In this document: positions 1-9,099 of the stretch, piece by piece | Layout: every line of letters starts with the position of its first letter | Position numbering within the stretch: position 1 is the first letter of the stretch | Assembly: GCF_001550065.1 (NCBI RefSeq) | Contig: NZ_LRUB01000012.1 | Span: 151,203 to 215,202 of the forward strand | Direction: 5' to 3' | DNA from: Kordiimonas lipolytica | GTDB taxonomy: Bacteria > Pseudomonadota > Alphaproteobacteria > Sphingomonadales > Kordiimonadaceae | DNA: 64,000 nucleotides | The notes under the pieces: generated by a model | What the model was told of the DNA's origin: nothing | What the model saw: only the letters and a program-made list of their open reading frames with translations | The model's database searches: none | Position numbers and translations under genes: made by a program

Positions 1-1401
1 CCCCACGGCAGTTTCAAACAGCGGGCTGATTTCCACATGGTCTTCCACGCCAAACAGTTTGGCATAGTAAAGCGCCGTCAACAGCGTGAACGGCGTGTCC
101 GATTCCGCCACCAGCATGCGAATGGGGGTGGTGGCATCAAAGTGCTTCTGGAACTGGGCCGCCAGCATGAACACGCGCCGCGCTGTGGTCTGCTCGCGCG
201 ACAGCGTCCCATAGTGGATAGTCTTGGTTTCCACCTTGTCGAGCTTGTCGGAAATCGCGGCCAGGAAATGGCGGCGCATGGCCGACTGGTCAGGCGATTT
301 TGTCAGCTGGATTTCGGCCGAGATGGCGTTATGGAGCTGCGCCGCGTTCAGGCGGAAATGAATGTGCGACAGGCCCATGCCGATCGCGCGCCATTCGCTA
401 TAAAGCGTTGCGGCACCGCACCAGGCATCGTCCGCCAGATCAAGCGCCAGAAGGGCTTCGAACGCCTCGCCGATACGCGCCACAGCCGCTTCCTTGCGGG
501 AGTGATTTTCAACCGCCAACTGGTTCAGCTTGCCCAGGCCCTTGCTGCTGCCCTCGGGATTGCTTTGGTGTTCCTCCAGCGTGCGGGCGCCCAGTTCAAA
601 ACAGGCGCGCAAGTCTTCAAAACCGGCACGGATGGTTGTCCAATGTTCGACCGCCCCACCCTCAAAGCTTACCCCACTAGTTTGCCCAAGGCAGGCATCA
701 AGCCCGGCCAGCGCCGAGCGGTAGCGGAACAACAGCCCCAGTGACCAGTCAATGTCGGTGCGACCATCAAGGTCAAACCCCACCCAACTGGCGATAGTGG
801 CAAGGCGCGGGCGCAAGCTCCGGTACTCGCCCGGGTAAAGCTTGGCCGCTTCAGTGAAAATAACGCGGTACAGCGTGCGCACAGACCGGCGCATGTTGCC
901 AACCGCAAGGCCCGCATAATCCAGCTCCTGATGCAGCGTCGGTGATTTGGTCGGATGCACAATGCCAACATCCATATTGGCCGTGGCAGTTTTCACGGCC
1001 TGTTCGCCGTCCGCCACCGCGCCCATATAGGCCTTGGCATAGGTCCAGGCGGTATCTGAAAGGGAGAAGGTCGGGTGCGCAGTCACGACAAAGCCTGCCA
1101 CCTCGTCTTCCACCAGCGCGCGAAACTCGCTGAACGGTTTTCGGCTACCGTCAGCGTTCGTTGCGATTTTCTCCACGAGTGCCGCCAGCCGCGCCAGATT
1201 GTCTTTCCTGGGCACCGCTGACCACTGGCGGGCGAGCCCCGCAAGCCGACCGTCCAGGCAGCGCTTGCCGCGCGCCGACAGGTCTGCGGATAGGTCTTCC
1301 AGTGTCTGCTGTCCTTCAAGCAAGGAACCGGCAATTTCGAACGCCGCAGAAAGGTGTTCCCGTCTTGCTTCGCCCTTACCCTTGGATGGATGATCAAACA
1401 T
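1..1401 (-). CDS. ppc: Phosphoenolpyruvate carboxylase, N-terminal half (runs off window)
   Basis: The frame stays open from ATG at 1401 to base 1, giving 467 residues; the C-terminal half lies outside the window. Family PEP carboxylases are about 870-930 residues. Around residues 107-111 the motif TAHPT is read, matching the catalytic-histidine segment of PEPC; the following residues are FSL rather than the usual E-x-x-R, so this is a divergent branch. Near the open end MLVAESDTPFTLLTALYYAK and SPLFETA are read, the latter like the conserved PLFET segment. The enzyme adds bicarbonate to PEP to make oxaloacetate in the cytoplasm (anaplerosis). A GAGGA ribosome site lies about 9 bases before ATG. 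A LacI-type palindrome lies 26 bases upstream. The divergence and missing C-terminus keep the call below certainty. Confidence 0.8.
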   Translation of the reverse strand, partial: MFDHPSKGKGEARREHLSAAFEIAGSLLEGQQTLEDLSADLSARGKRCLDGRLAGLARQWSAVPRKDNLARLAALVEKIATNADGSRKPFSEFRALVEDEVAGFVVTAHPTFSLSDTAWTYAKAYMGAVADGEQAVKTATANMDVGIVHPTKSPTLHQELDYAGLAVGNMRRSVRTLYRVIFTEAAKLYPGEYRSLRPRLATIASWVGFDLDGRTDIDWSLGLLFRYRSALAGLDACLGQTSGVSFEGGAVEHWTTIRAGFEDLRACFELGARTLEEHQSNPEGSSKGLGKLNQLAVENHSRKEAAVARIGEAFEALLALDLADDAWCGAATLYSEWRAIGMGLSHIHFRLNAAQLHNAISAEIQLTKSPDQSAMRRHFLAAISDKLDKVETKTIHYGTLSREQTTARRVFMLAAQFQKHFDATTPIRMLVAESDTPFTLLTALYYAKLFGVEDHVEISPLFETAVG

Positions 1402-1426
1402 GCTGAAATCCTCGTTTTTGAATTTT

Positions 1427-1440
1427 TGACACCGCTGTCA
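1427..1440. promoter_or_regulatory. Candidate LacI-family operator upstream of ppc
   Basis: TGACACCGCTGTCA differs by one base from the perfect palindrome TGACAGCGCTGTCA found at four other places in the window. It lies 26 bases before the ppc start, where a bound repressor would block transcription. Assignment to the LacI protein at 9100-10125 is inference. Confidence 0.55.
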
Positions 1441-1607
1441 ATTGCCGCCTTTGTAACAGAATTGGCCGGAAAGTCACGCCACAAAGTGTCCGAAACAGAA
1501 CCCGTTTAGCAAACTTTATTACAAGCCGTTGTTCCGCAGTACGAATTCAGGTCGGGCTCAACGCCTCTGCCTGCCGACCAGAACCAGCCGGGCGGCAGGC
1601 GCTCTCC

Positions 1608-4600
1608 CTACTCCTCTTTGTGGAACAGGAGGAAATAGGCTGCGGGCACAAAGAAGAGCGTCAGCACAGACGCGAACGCCAACCCGAACATCATCACAGC
1701 TGCCAGCGGTTCCCACAGCGGCCCACCGAACAGGTAAAGCGGCACAAGGCCGATCACCGTTGTGATGGACGTCAGCAGAATGGGCCTCAGCCGCATGCCG
1801 GACGCCTTGATGATGGCGTCCATCAGGCCCTTGTCCGCGCGTTCGATATCAATCTGGTCCACCAGCACAATCGAGTTGTTGATCACGATCCCCGCGAGGC
1901 TGATGAGCCCCAGCATGGCGAAGAAGGAAATCGGCTGGCCCAGGACCAGAAGCCCGATGGGCACGCCCACCAGCACCAGTGGCACGCTCATGAAAATGAT
2001 GGCGGTGCGGCGCACGCTGTTGAACTGGAACATCACGGCCAGCACCATCAGAAGACCGGCGTATGGCAGGCCCGCGCCAAGGTCGCCGTATATTTCCTGG
2101 CTTTCCTCAATCTCGCCGCCGACCTTCATTTTATAGTCGCCGCTGATGCCCAGCTTGGCGATATCGTCCTTCACATAGTCATACAGATGACCAGCGGTGA
2201 ACTGGGCGCTTTTGCCGGTCACGGTGATGGTGCGCTCCTGATCCTTGCGCCATGTCTGGCTGTATTCCAGCGTGGGGCGAAGGACCGCCGTCTGCTCCAG
2301 CGGCACCACATTGCCGCCTGCCGGCAGGATGATGTTCAACAGGTCTTCAAGGCTGTCGCGGTCTTCCTTCAAGGCGCGCAGCATGATCGGGATCGTGCTG
2401 TCCTCATCGCGGAAGGTGGAGACTTCAAAGCCGTCAAAATAGGCATTGAGGTTCTGGGCCAGCGTCTGGGACGACATGCCTAGGCGGCGCGCCTTGTCCT
2501 GGTCCACATCGATGACCATTTTTACCAGCTTTTCGCCCCAGTCGGTCTCATTCTGCATGATGCCGGGCACGCGGGCGAAAATCTCCTCAACGCTGCGCCC
2601 AAGCCCCAAGAGCCTCTCATGGTCAGGGCCGGAAATTTCAATATCCACAAGGCCGCTTTCGCTGGCGCCCATCGCAAGCCGCTTGATGGTAAAGCGCGCG
2701 TCCGGGACATTTTCAAAGAAATAGCGCTTGGCCCTTTCGGCGAATTTGATCGACTGATCCGGCGTATGCGCATTGACCAGGATGAAAGCTTTTGAAGGCG
2801 ACGGATTGATCGGGTTCAGGCTCAGGTAAAAGCGCGGGCCACCTTCGCCAATATAGGCGATCTGGTCTTTCACTTCCGGGTTGACGCTTTCGTCCGCGAT
2901 CCAGTCGGTCACTTCAAGCGCGATATGCTCCGTGGCATCGAAATGCGCACTTTTCGGCATATCCAGATAGATCAGCACCTCAGACCGGTCGCTTTCCGGG
3001 AACATCTCATTCGGCAGCGTGGCAAAGAGCTGCATCATGACAAAGACAAGGCCGTACACACCAATCATCACCAGCGCCGACCCCCTGAGCACAGGCCCTA
3101 AAAGCTTTTCATAGAAGCGCGCATAGCCGGGAATGACTTCATCGACCTCAATAGGTTCGCCTTCCGGGCCTTCGGTGCGTTTCTTCAGGAACTTGGCGGA
3201 AATGAGCGGCAGGAAATACATGGCCGAAATCCAGGAACCAATCAGCGTCAGCGCCAGCACAGCACCGAGCGAAAAGGCATATTCACCCTTGGCCCCGTCG
3301 ATCAGGAAGAAAGGCGTGAAGGCGAAAATGGTGGTCAGCGACGAGACCATCAGCGGCACGGCATATTGCTTGCCCGCCTCAAGTGCGGCATCGCGGCGCC
3401 GGGCGCCCGCGTCCACGCGGGTCAGGATGTCTTCCACAATCACCACGCCGTTATCCACCAGAAGACCGAGCGAGATGATCACCGCCGCGATCGACACTTG
3501 CTCGAGCGAGATATCCAGAACGCTCATGCCCAGAAGCGCGAACATGACCGCAAACGGCACGATGGAGGCGATCACCATGCCGGACCGGAACCCCAGGAAC
3601 AGCAGCACCACCAGAAGCACAACGGCGAAGGTTTGCCCCACGTTCGAAAGCGCGCCTGCGACCGTTTTTTCCACCTCTTCCGGCTGGTAGGTGGCAAAGT
3701 TCAGCTCATAGCCGATGGGCAGGCTGTCCTCAAACGCCTGCACGGTTTCCTGCAGCCGCTCGCCCACATCGCCGATGTCATAGCCGGGCTGCATCTGCAC
3801 GCTCACAACAAGCGCCGGGCGGCCATTATAGTAGGTCTTGCTGCTGGCCGGGCTTTCATACCCGCGCCGGACCTTCACCATGTCTTTGAGGCGCACAAAA
3901 TCTTCCGACCCCTGCGCGCGGGTCAACATATTCTCAATCTCTTCAACGCTTTTGAAATCGCCCGTGGCTTCAAGAAGGATCGACGAGCCTTCGGCGTTGA
4001 TCTCACCCGCCGGCAGCACCACATTCTGGTTCTGAAGGTCATCAATCAGCACGTTGATCTGGCCGCCGATGGCGCGCAGGCGGCGGCTGTCCAGCTCCAA
4101 CCAGATGCGCTCTTCCTGGACCCCAAAAAGCTCCGCCTTCGAAATGCCGTCCACGGTATAGAGCCGCCGCTGCAGTTCCTTGGCGCTTTCTTCCATCTCG
4201 CGGTAGCTGAAGCCTTCCGCCGTCATGGCGATGGAGGCGATCGATACTTCGCCGAATTCCGTATTCACGAATGGGCCATAGGCGCCTTCGGGCAGATCAC
4301 GGCTGACATCTTCCATCTTGTCGCGGAGCGACTGCCAGATGGGTTCAAGGTTGGTGACCTCATCCTTCAGGTCCACATAGGTGCGCATGCGCCCGGTTGT
4401 CAGCACCGTGCGGATTTCGTCCACCTCCGCGATTTCACGGATTTTGCGCTCCACCTTTTCGGCGATCAGGTTTTCAACGCGGATGGGTGACATGCCGGGA
4501 TAAAGCGCCTCAACGATCGCAGTGCGGATGGTAATTTCCGGCGCTTCCCGCTTGGAAAAATCCACATAAAGGAGGATGCCGGAAGCCACCAGCGCCAGCA

Positions 4601-4655
4601 TCAGAAGGGCGGTGAAGCGGCTTCGGGTCAGGCCGAATTTGGTCAGGAATGACAT
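1608..4655 (-). CDS. RND efflux permease subunit (AcrB/HAE family)
   Basis: A 1015-residue inner-membrane proton antiporter of the resistance-nodulation-division family, of usual length. The N-terminus has one membrane helix followed by the porter-domain signature (REAPEITIRTAIVEALYPG). The central TM4 segment reads GLLVDNGVVIVED, so only one of the two adjacent aspartates of AcrB is present (DN instead of DD); this variant occurs in COG0841 relatives. A second membrane block lies at the C-terminus. It follows the adaptor gene after 9 bases, so the two are an operon. No outer-membrane channel gene is beside it, so the pump presumably borrows a TolC-like partner. Substrate cannot be read from sequence. 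Confidence 0.93.
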   Translation of the reverse strand: MSFLTKFGLTRSRFTALLMLALVASGILLYVDFSKREAPEITIRTAIVEALYPGMSPIRVENLIAEKVERKIREIAEVDEIRTVLTTGRMRTYVDLKDEVTNLEPIWQSLRDKMEDVSRDLPEGAYGPFVNTEFGEVSIASIAMTAEGFSYREMEESAKELQRRLYTVDGISKAELFGVQEERIWLELDSRRLRAIGGQINVLIDDLQNQNVVLPAGEINAEGSSILLEATGDFKSVEEIENMLTRAQGSEDFVRLKDMVKVRRGYESPASSKTYYNGRPALVVSVQMQPGYDIGDVGERLQETVQAFEDSLPIGYELNFATYQPEEVEKTVAGALSNVGQTFAVVLLVVLLFLGFRSGMVIASIVPFAVMFALLGMSVLDISLEQVSIAAVIISLGLLVDNGVVIVEDILTRVDAGARRRDAALEAGKQYAVPLMVSSLTTIFAFTPFFLIDGAKGEYAFSLGAVLALTLIGSWISAMYFLPLISAKFLKKRTEGPEGEPIEVDEVIPGYARFYEKLLGPVLRGSALVMIGVYGLVFVMMQLFATLPNEMFPESDRSEVLIYLDMPKSAHFDATEHIALEVTDWIADESVNPEVKDQIAYIGEGGPRFYLSLNPINPSPSKAFILVNAHTPDQSIKFAERAKRYFFENVPDARFTIKRLAMGASESGLVDIEISGPDHERLLGLGRSVEEIFARVPGIMQNETDWGEKLVKMVIDVDQDKARRLGMSSQTLAQNLNAYFDGFEVSTFRDEDSTIPIMLRALKEDRDSLEDLLNIILPAGGNVVPLEQTAVLRPTLEYSQTWRKDQERTITVTGKSAQFTAGHLYDYVKDDIAKLGISGDYKMKVGGEIEESQEIYGDLGAGLPYAGLLMVLAVMFQFNSVRRTAIIFMSVPLVLVGVPIGLLVLGQPISFFAMLGLISLAGIVINNSIVLVDQIDIERADKGLMDAIIKASGMRLRPILLTSITTVIGLVPLYLFGGPLWEPLAAVMMFGLAFASVLTLFFVPAAYFLLFHKEE

Positions 4656-4664
4656 GGCCGCCCC

Positions 4665-5819
4665 CTAGTTTTTGTGATTTTCAAGAAGCCGGACTTTCTG
4701 CCCGTCATGCAAATAGGAAACGCCAGCCGCTGCGATGATATCACCCGCCTCAAGCCCATCGATCACGATGATCATATTCTCGCGCACGCCGGCTGTCTGA
4801 ACCCGGCGGGTATGCACGGTGGAGGTTTCGCTGTCAAACACGAACACCTGGGCAAAGCCGCCCCGGTGATCCTGGATCGATTCCCCGCGCTTGAGCGTCT
4901 CAGACCCTTCAAGCACGAAACAGTGGACCGGCACCAGGAAGCCTTCTTCTCCGATCAACAGGCTGATATCCAGCGCCACCTCCGCCGCCATACCAGCCTT
5001 CAGGCCCGGATGGCTCTCCTCAAGCTGCACAACAGCCGGGAAGGCAGACACCTGCCCCGCGCGGGAGCCCAGTTCCTTGATCCGCCCCTTTAGAAAGGTA
5101 TCGGGGATATCGGTGATTTCCACCGTCGCTTCGTCGCCGGTATGCAGCGCATTGATCACGGTGGCAGGCACGCTGAACTCAACCTCAAACGCATTTTCGC
5201 TATAGAGCGACAGCACGGTCTGGCCCGGCGAGATATTGGAATAGGATTTGGCATCCACGCTGGAGATCACGCCGTCAAACGGCGCTTTCAACACCGCCTT
5301 ATCGAGCCGTTCCTGGCTGATGGCATATTGCTGGCGCGACTGTTCGGCCTGGGCCTCCGCGCTCTTGAGGTTGGTCTCCGACGAATCATACGCCGCCTTG
5401 GTCACATTGCCGCTTTTAAGGAGCTCTTCCTTGCGGGAAAAATCCGTGCGGGCGTTCTTGAGCGATGCTTCGGCTTGCTCCAGCGCGGCGCGCGATTGCT
5501 GCAACTCATACTGCAGCGTTGTTGGGTCAAGCTTCAATAGCGTGTCACCAGCCTTCGCCTGCTGCCCCACCTCCAGCGTCACTTCCGTGAGCTGGCCGGA
5601 GATTTCAAACGACAGTGGCGTCTCGTCTGCGGGCTGCACCACGGATGGGTAGCGACGGGTCATGGTGGCCGCGCTTTCCGTTACCTCGAAAACCTTCAGG
5701 CCGCGTACCGGCGGATCGCGTTCTTCCGTCGCAGCGTCACCGCAGGACACGAGAAGAAGCGAGGCGGCAACAAGGCCAGCAAGGGAAGCGGGGCGGTTCA
5801 GGGCAGCGCGGATAAGCAT
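4665..5819 (-). CDS. RND periplasmic adaptor (membrane fusion protein), lipoprotein
   Basis: A 384-residue membrane fusion protein linking the permease to an outer-membrane channel. ATG at 5819 is chosen over an upstream ATG at 5891 because it has an AAGAAGG ribosome site and begins a clean lipoprotein signal: a hydrophobic run ending LLLVSCGD, with the lipidated cysteine at about residue 26. A lipoyl/barrel-sandwich half is seen before and after a coiled-coil hairpin rich in alanine, glutamine and glutamate (about residues 75-150). KAPFDGVISSVDAKSYSNIS is the second lipoyl half typical of the family. Its stop lies 9 bases before the permease. A strong inverted repeat 75 bases upstream is a candidate operator. 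Confidence 0.92.
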   Translation of the reverse strand: MLIRAALNRPASLAGLVAASLLLVSCGDAATEERDPPVRGLKVFEVTESAATMTRRYPSVVQPADETPLSFEISGQLTEVTLEVGQQAKAGDTLLKLDPTTLQYELQQSRAALEQAEASLKNARTDFSRKEELLKSGNVTKAAYDSSETNLKSAEAQAEQSRQQYAISQERLDKAVLKAPFDGVISSVDAKSYSNISPGQTVLSLYSENAFEVEFSVPATVINALHTGDEATVEITDIPDTFLKGRIKELGSRAGQVSAFPAVVQLEESHPGLKAGMAAEVALDISLLIGEEGFLVPVHCFVLEGSETLKRGESIQDHRGGFAQVFVFDSETSTVHTRRVQTAGVRENMIIVIDGLEAGDIIAAAGVSYLHDGQKVRLLENHKN

Positions 5820-5893
5820 GGGCCGGACCTTCTTTAAAGCGTGAATCCAACGGCAGGCGACATCATAGCACACCCGCATGACAGCTCTCATAT

Positions 5894-5921
5894 AATTACT
5901 GGACCCACAAGTCCAGTAATT
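5894..5921. promoter_or_regulatory. 11-bp perfect inverted repeat upstream of the RND operon
   Basis: The arms AATTACTGGAC and GTCCAGTAATT are perfect reverse complements separated by CCACAA. The site lies about 75 bases before the adaptor start and downstream of the TetR gene. No T-run follows on either strand, so an operator is more likely than a terminator. TetR-type binding is inference; the half-site GGAC/GTCC resembles the palindrome at 6718-6733. Confidence 0.55.
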
Positions 5922-6073
5922 GATTCAATTAATTTCCCGGGGAACGCACGCACTAGACACAGGGGCCGGAAACCCAAGCGCCGGAAACCACAACCAACCA
6001 TGAAGGGGCCTACCGATCAAGAATGAAAACCTGCGGCAGCTGCAGGGACACGGGCACTGACCAAGCTGCCTTG

Positions 6074-6634
6074 TCAGTTTCCCAGAAGCACCAATTCCAG
6101 CCTTTGACGGAAAACATCAATCGACAGCGCGGGCTGTATAAGAACTTCGAGCTCCAGCCCGCGAATGAGGCTGATCACAACCCTTGCCGTCAAGTTAGGC
6201 TTTGCATATCCTAAACGCTCGAGTGCTTGCGCGAGCTGAGCCTGGGCCTTGAATTCCCAATCAGAAAACAGCCTTGCCAGTTCTCTGTCCTTACGGGCGT
6301 ATAATATCAGCTCATATTCGGCTGGGATGCAAATGGGGTCGTCCATGTCACGCTGAACAATTTCAAGCAGCAGGTCGATCAGGTCTTGCCGCGTATTCAC
6401 CCCTTCAATTCGATGAGAAAAGTCCGGGTGAAGCTCTTCAACTTCGCCCAGATGATATTTGAAGGCTTCCTGTATCAATGCCTCACGCGTTTTGAAGTGA
6501 TAGCTTGCAACACCGTTGGAAACACCCGCTTCCCGCGCAACACATCGATGGGTGACTGCATCTACGCCACTGCGGGCGATCACCTTTAGCGCAGCTTCCA
6601 AAACCTTGACCCGAGTGGACGCACTTTCACCCAT
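6074..6634 (-). CDS. TetR/AcrR family transcriptional regulator
   Basis: A 186-residue repressor. Residues 1-60 form the TetR DNA-binding domain: an initial helix (STRVKVLEAALKVIARSG), then the helix-turn-helix VTHRCVAREAGVSNGVASYHF, which has the family YHF motif. The remaining all-helical part would bind a ligand. It is divergent from the spermidine-dehydrogenase-like gene, with a palindrome between them, and is upstream of and co-oriented with the RND operon. It could therefore control either or both. Ligand unknown; a polyamine or pump substrate is a reasonable guess from context only. Confidence 0.9.
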   Translation of the reverse strand: MGESASTRVKVLEAALKVIARSGVDAVTHRCVAREAGVSNGVASYHFKTREALIQEAFKYHLGEVEELHPDFSHRIEGVNTRQDLIDLLLEIVQRDMDDPICIPAEYELILYARKDRELARLFSDWEFKAQAQLAQALERLGYAKPNLTARVVISLIRGLELEVLIQPALSIDVFRQRLELVLLGN

Positions 6635-6717
6635 AAATCACCTTAACGCTCTGAATAACAGAGCCTGCATTTAGCACATAAGGGCACAGCCATCATAGAA
6701 CAAAATATCTAATTTTC

Positions 6718-6733
6718 TTTGACATATGTCCAA
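6718..6733. promoter_or_regulatory. Near-perfect palindrome in the TetR/flavoprotein intergenic region
   Basis: TTTGACATATGTCCAA contains the perfect core GACATATGTC (6721-6730), with one mismatched pair in the 16-base palindrome. It lies 43 bases before the TTG start of the flavoprotein gene and 84 bases before the divergent TetR gene, the normal place for an autoregulating TetR operator. Confidence 0.5.
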
Positions 6734-6775
6734 TTTATGTGTTTTCTGCGTCTAGCACCATCAAGGAGAAGACTT

Positions 6776-8683
6776 TTGAAAAAGCCCATAAGCAGGCGGG
6801 ATTTCATGGGAGGTGTTGCAGTATCGGCTGTGGGGCTTGGCGTTATGGCTTCCCCTGCGTCCGCCGCTTTCTCAGCCAGCTCAAGGCCGGAATCCCCACC
6901 CCAAAAAGCCTATCCGCCAACAAAAACAGGCATGCGCGGCAATCATGCCGGCTCATTTGAAGTTGCCCACCAATTGGCCTGGGACGGGGAAAAACCAGCC
7001 AGCTACAAATATGTCGACGATGTCTATGACCTGATTGTGGTCGGTGGCGGCATCAGCGGTCTGGCAGCAGCATACCTGTTCGACAAACATTCGGCCGGCA
7101 ACCAAAGAATGCTAATCCTGGACAACCACGACGATTTCGGCGGGCACGCTAAACGCAACGAGTTTCACTATAAGGGTAAAACCTATCTGGGATTTGGCGG
7201 CGCCATCAACCTTGAACGTCCATCCGAATATAGCGAAACGACGGTTCGGTTGCTTGAAGAGATCGGCGTCGACTTCAGCGCCCTCGCAGATTCGGTACAG
7301 GGAAACTATCTTCTGGCTGGCGCGGGAGACAAGACGGCTGGGCTGTATCTACCGCACGACCAATATGACCACGCGTGCATTGTCCCAACCAAATTCATTC
7401 ATGATTTTTCCGGCACAGGAGACTATCAGTCATTCGTTGAGGCTCTCCCCCTGACACAAGAGGAAAAAGCCGTCCTGGTATCCTTCATCGGTGGAGAAAG
7501 GGACTTCCTGGAAGGGATGTCACCAGGCCAAAAATATGACTATCTCAGCTCCACGCCCTACCGAGATTTTCTGGAACAGAAAGTTGGATTGTCGCGCCGG
7601 TGCACAGCCTTGTTCGAGCCTGCGATAAAAGTAAATGAAGGGCTGGGCATAGACAGTGTGTCGGTTATCGCGGCCTGGGCGCAGGGTGCGCCCGGCCTTG
7701 CTGCCGTGGGCACCCTTGGTCGCTGGGCTAACGACCTGTTTCTGAGCAGCGCGGACTATAAGGCCAATGTATTCGCCGATGGCAACAGCAGCATCGCGCG
7801 TCTGTTGGTGGCTGCGCTCATTCCTGGCGTTGCAGGCGCGCTGTCGACCGGTTCAGTAACCTCAGCACGCTTTCATTACGACCGACTGGACAGACCAGAG
7901 AATACTGCACGCATCCGCCTGAACAGCACGGCCGTTGGCGCACGCAACACCGACAGCGGCATTGAAATAGACTATGTGCAAGATGGCCTGGCACGCAGGG
8001 TCAAAGGCAAACGGTGCATCCTGGCCTGCAACAATGAAATCATTGCCCATATGTGCGATGAGCTTCCGCCACACCAGAAAGAGGCGCTGTTGTTTCCCGA
8101 AAAGACCCCTCTGGTCTGGGCCAATGTCCTGCTCAGAACCGGTGAGGCTTTCTATCAGGGCGGTTCAGAAACCTACCTGTGTCCCGGAAGTTTCTTTTCT
8201 CTGGTGTGCTGTGCACCGCCTGTGGCCATGCCTGATTTTGTCGTCTCAAGAAATCCTGCCGACCCAATGGTGGTCTTCATGGCTCATGCTGCAGCGCCCG
8301 AGAACGACGGCGACCAGAGCGCACGGGATCTGTTCCGCACTGGCCGACACGGCATCTATGCAGCCTCGTTTGATGACTACGAACAACAGATCAGGGAGCA
8401 ACTGGATGGCATGTTCGCACGCTTTGGATTTGATAACAGCAAGGACATAGAAGCCATCACCGTAAATCGGTGGCCCCACGGCTATGCATATACTTATCGC
8501 GATCTCTACGACCCTGCATGGCCCAAGGGTGAAGCCCCGCATGAAATCGGCCGTAAACGGTTTGGCCGAATCTCTATCGCCAACTCAGATTCAGAAGTAA
8601 CGCCCTATATCAACGGGGCGATCGATGCAGCATGGCGGGCTGTAAAAGAACAGCTTTTTTTGATCGGAAGGGAGGGAGCATGA
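6776..8683 (+). CDS. Tat-exported FAD amine oxidoreductase, spermidine dehydrogenase-like
   Basis: The start is taken as TTG at 6776: it is preceded by AAGGAGA at 8-9 bases and begins a twin-arginine signal (SRRDF at residues 6-10, then a hydrophobic stretch ending ASAAFS). An earlier in-frame TTG at 6719 would sit inside the candidate operator. The 635-residue product has TGMRGNHAGSFEVAH (about 50-65), a segment I associate with Pseudomonas SpdH-type enzymes, then the FAD dinucleotide motif VVGGGISG (about 88-95) and NHDDFGGHAKRNEF. WPHGYAYTYRDLYDP near the C-terminus also fits. It would oxidise a polyamine in the periplasm. The stop overlaps the next start (ATGA). Confidence 0.8.
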   Translation: MKKPISRRDFMGGVAVSAVGLGVMASPASAAFSASSRPESPPQKAYPPTKTGMRGNHAGSFEVAHQLAWDGEKPASYKYVDDVYDLIVVGGGISGLAAAYLFDKHSAGNQRMLILDNHDDFGGHAKRNEFHYKGKTYLGFGGAINLERPSEYSETTVRLLEEIGVDFSALADSVQGNYLLAGAGDKTAGLYLPHDQYDHACIVPTKFIHDFSGTGDYQSFVEALPLTQEEKAVLVSFIGGERDFLEGMSPGQKYDYLSSTPYRDFLEQKVGLSRRCTALFEPAIKVNEGLGIDSVSVIAAWAQGAPGLAAVGTLGRWANDLFLSSADYKANVFADGNSSIARLLVAALIPGVAGALSTGSVTSARFHYDRLDRPENTARIRLNSTAVGARNTDSGIEIDYVQDGLARRVKGKRCILACNNEIIAHMCDELPPHQKEALLFPEKTPLVWANVLLRTGEAFYQGGSETYLCPGSFFSLVCCAPPVAMPDFVVSRNPADPMVVFMAHAAAPENDGDQSARDLFRTGRHGIYAASFDDYEQQIREQLDGMFARFGFDNSKDIEAITVNRWPHGYAYTYRDLYDPAWPKGEAPHEIGRKRFGRISIANSDSEVTPYINGAIDAAWRAVKEQLFLIGREGA

Positions 8684-9096
8684 AAGGCTTCTTTACCAGT
8701 GCAATCCTCATTGGCTGGCCGTTAGCCAACGTCCTTTATTTCGTCAATCTTGGGCTGGAAGCAGCCGCAATCAGCCCCGAACAGGCTATTGGCGCAGGCG
8801 TCGCCCCGGCGGTTTATTCAGGCCTCATTTATACAAAGGCGTCCATGGCGTTTTGCTGGGCGGTTATTGGATGGAGCGCCTGGAAGGGCAATAAGTTGAG
8901 CTGCCTATCCAGCAGCTGGCTGTTTGTCGGACTTTTCACATCTGACTTTGCAATATCACACAGGATGGCGATCGAAGCCAACGACCCACTTTTCCTCCCC
9001 GTTGCCGTCTCTTTGGCCATCCTTGATACGTGGTACCTGATATGGGCAGTGCGAAACAGCTATCCAAAAGGGCCAATGACCTGGCGCGAAAGCTAG
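8680..9096 (+). CDS. Small multi-pass membrane protein of unknown function
   Basis: A 138-residue protein with about four hydrophobic segments. The ATG at 8680 has GAAGGGAGGGA just upstream and overlaps the flavoprotein stop as ATGA, so the two are translationally coupled; an in-frame ATG at 8632 lies inside the upstream gene and lacks this. I do not recognise a family. Coupling to an exported FAD dehydrogenase suggests a membrane anchor or quinone-side partner, but no haem- or quinone-binding motif is visible. Confidence 0.75.
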   Translation: MKGFFTSAILIGWPLANVLYFVNLGLEAAAISPEQAIGAGVAPAVYSGLIYTKASMAFCWAVIGWSAWKGNKLSCLSSSWLFVGLFTSDFAISHRMAIEANDPLFLPVAVSLAILDTWYLIWAVRNSYPKGPMTWRES

Positions 9097-9099
9097 GGC

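Noticed and set aside
3366..4490. Long plus-strand open frame (374 codons) opposite the RND permease
   Set aside because: Histidine- and glutamine-rich translation typical of an antisense shadow; the minus strand encodes a clear RND protein.
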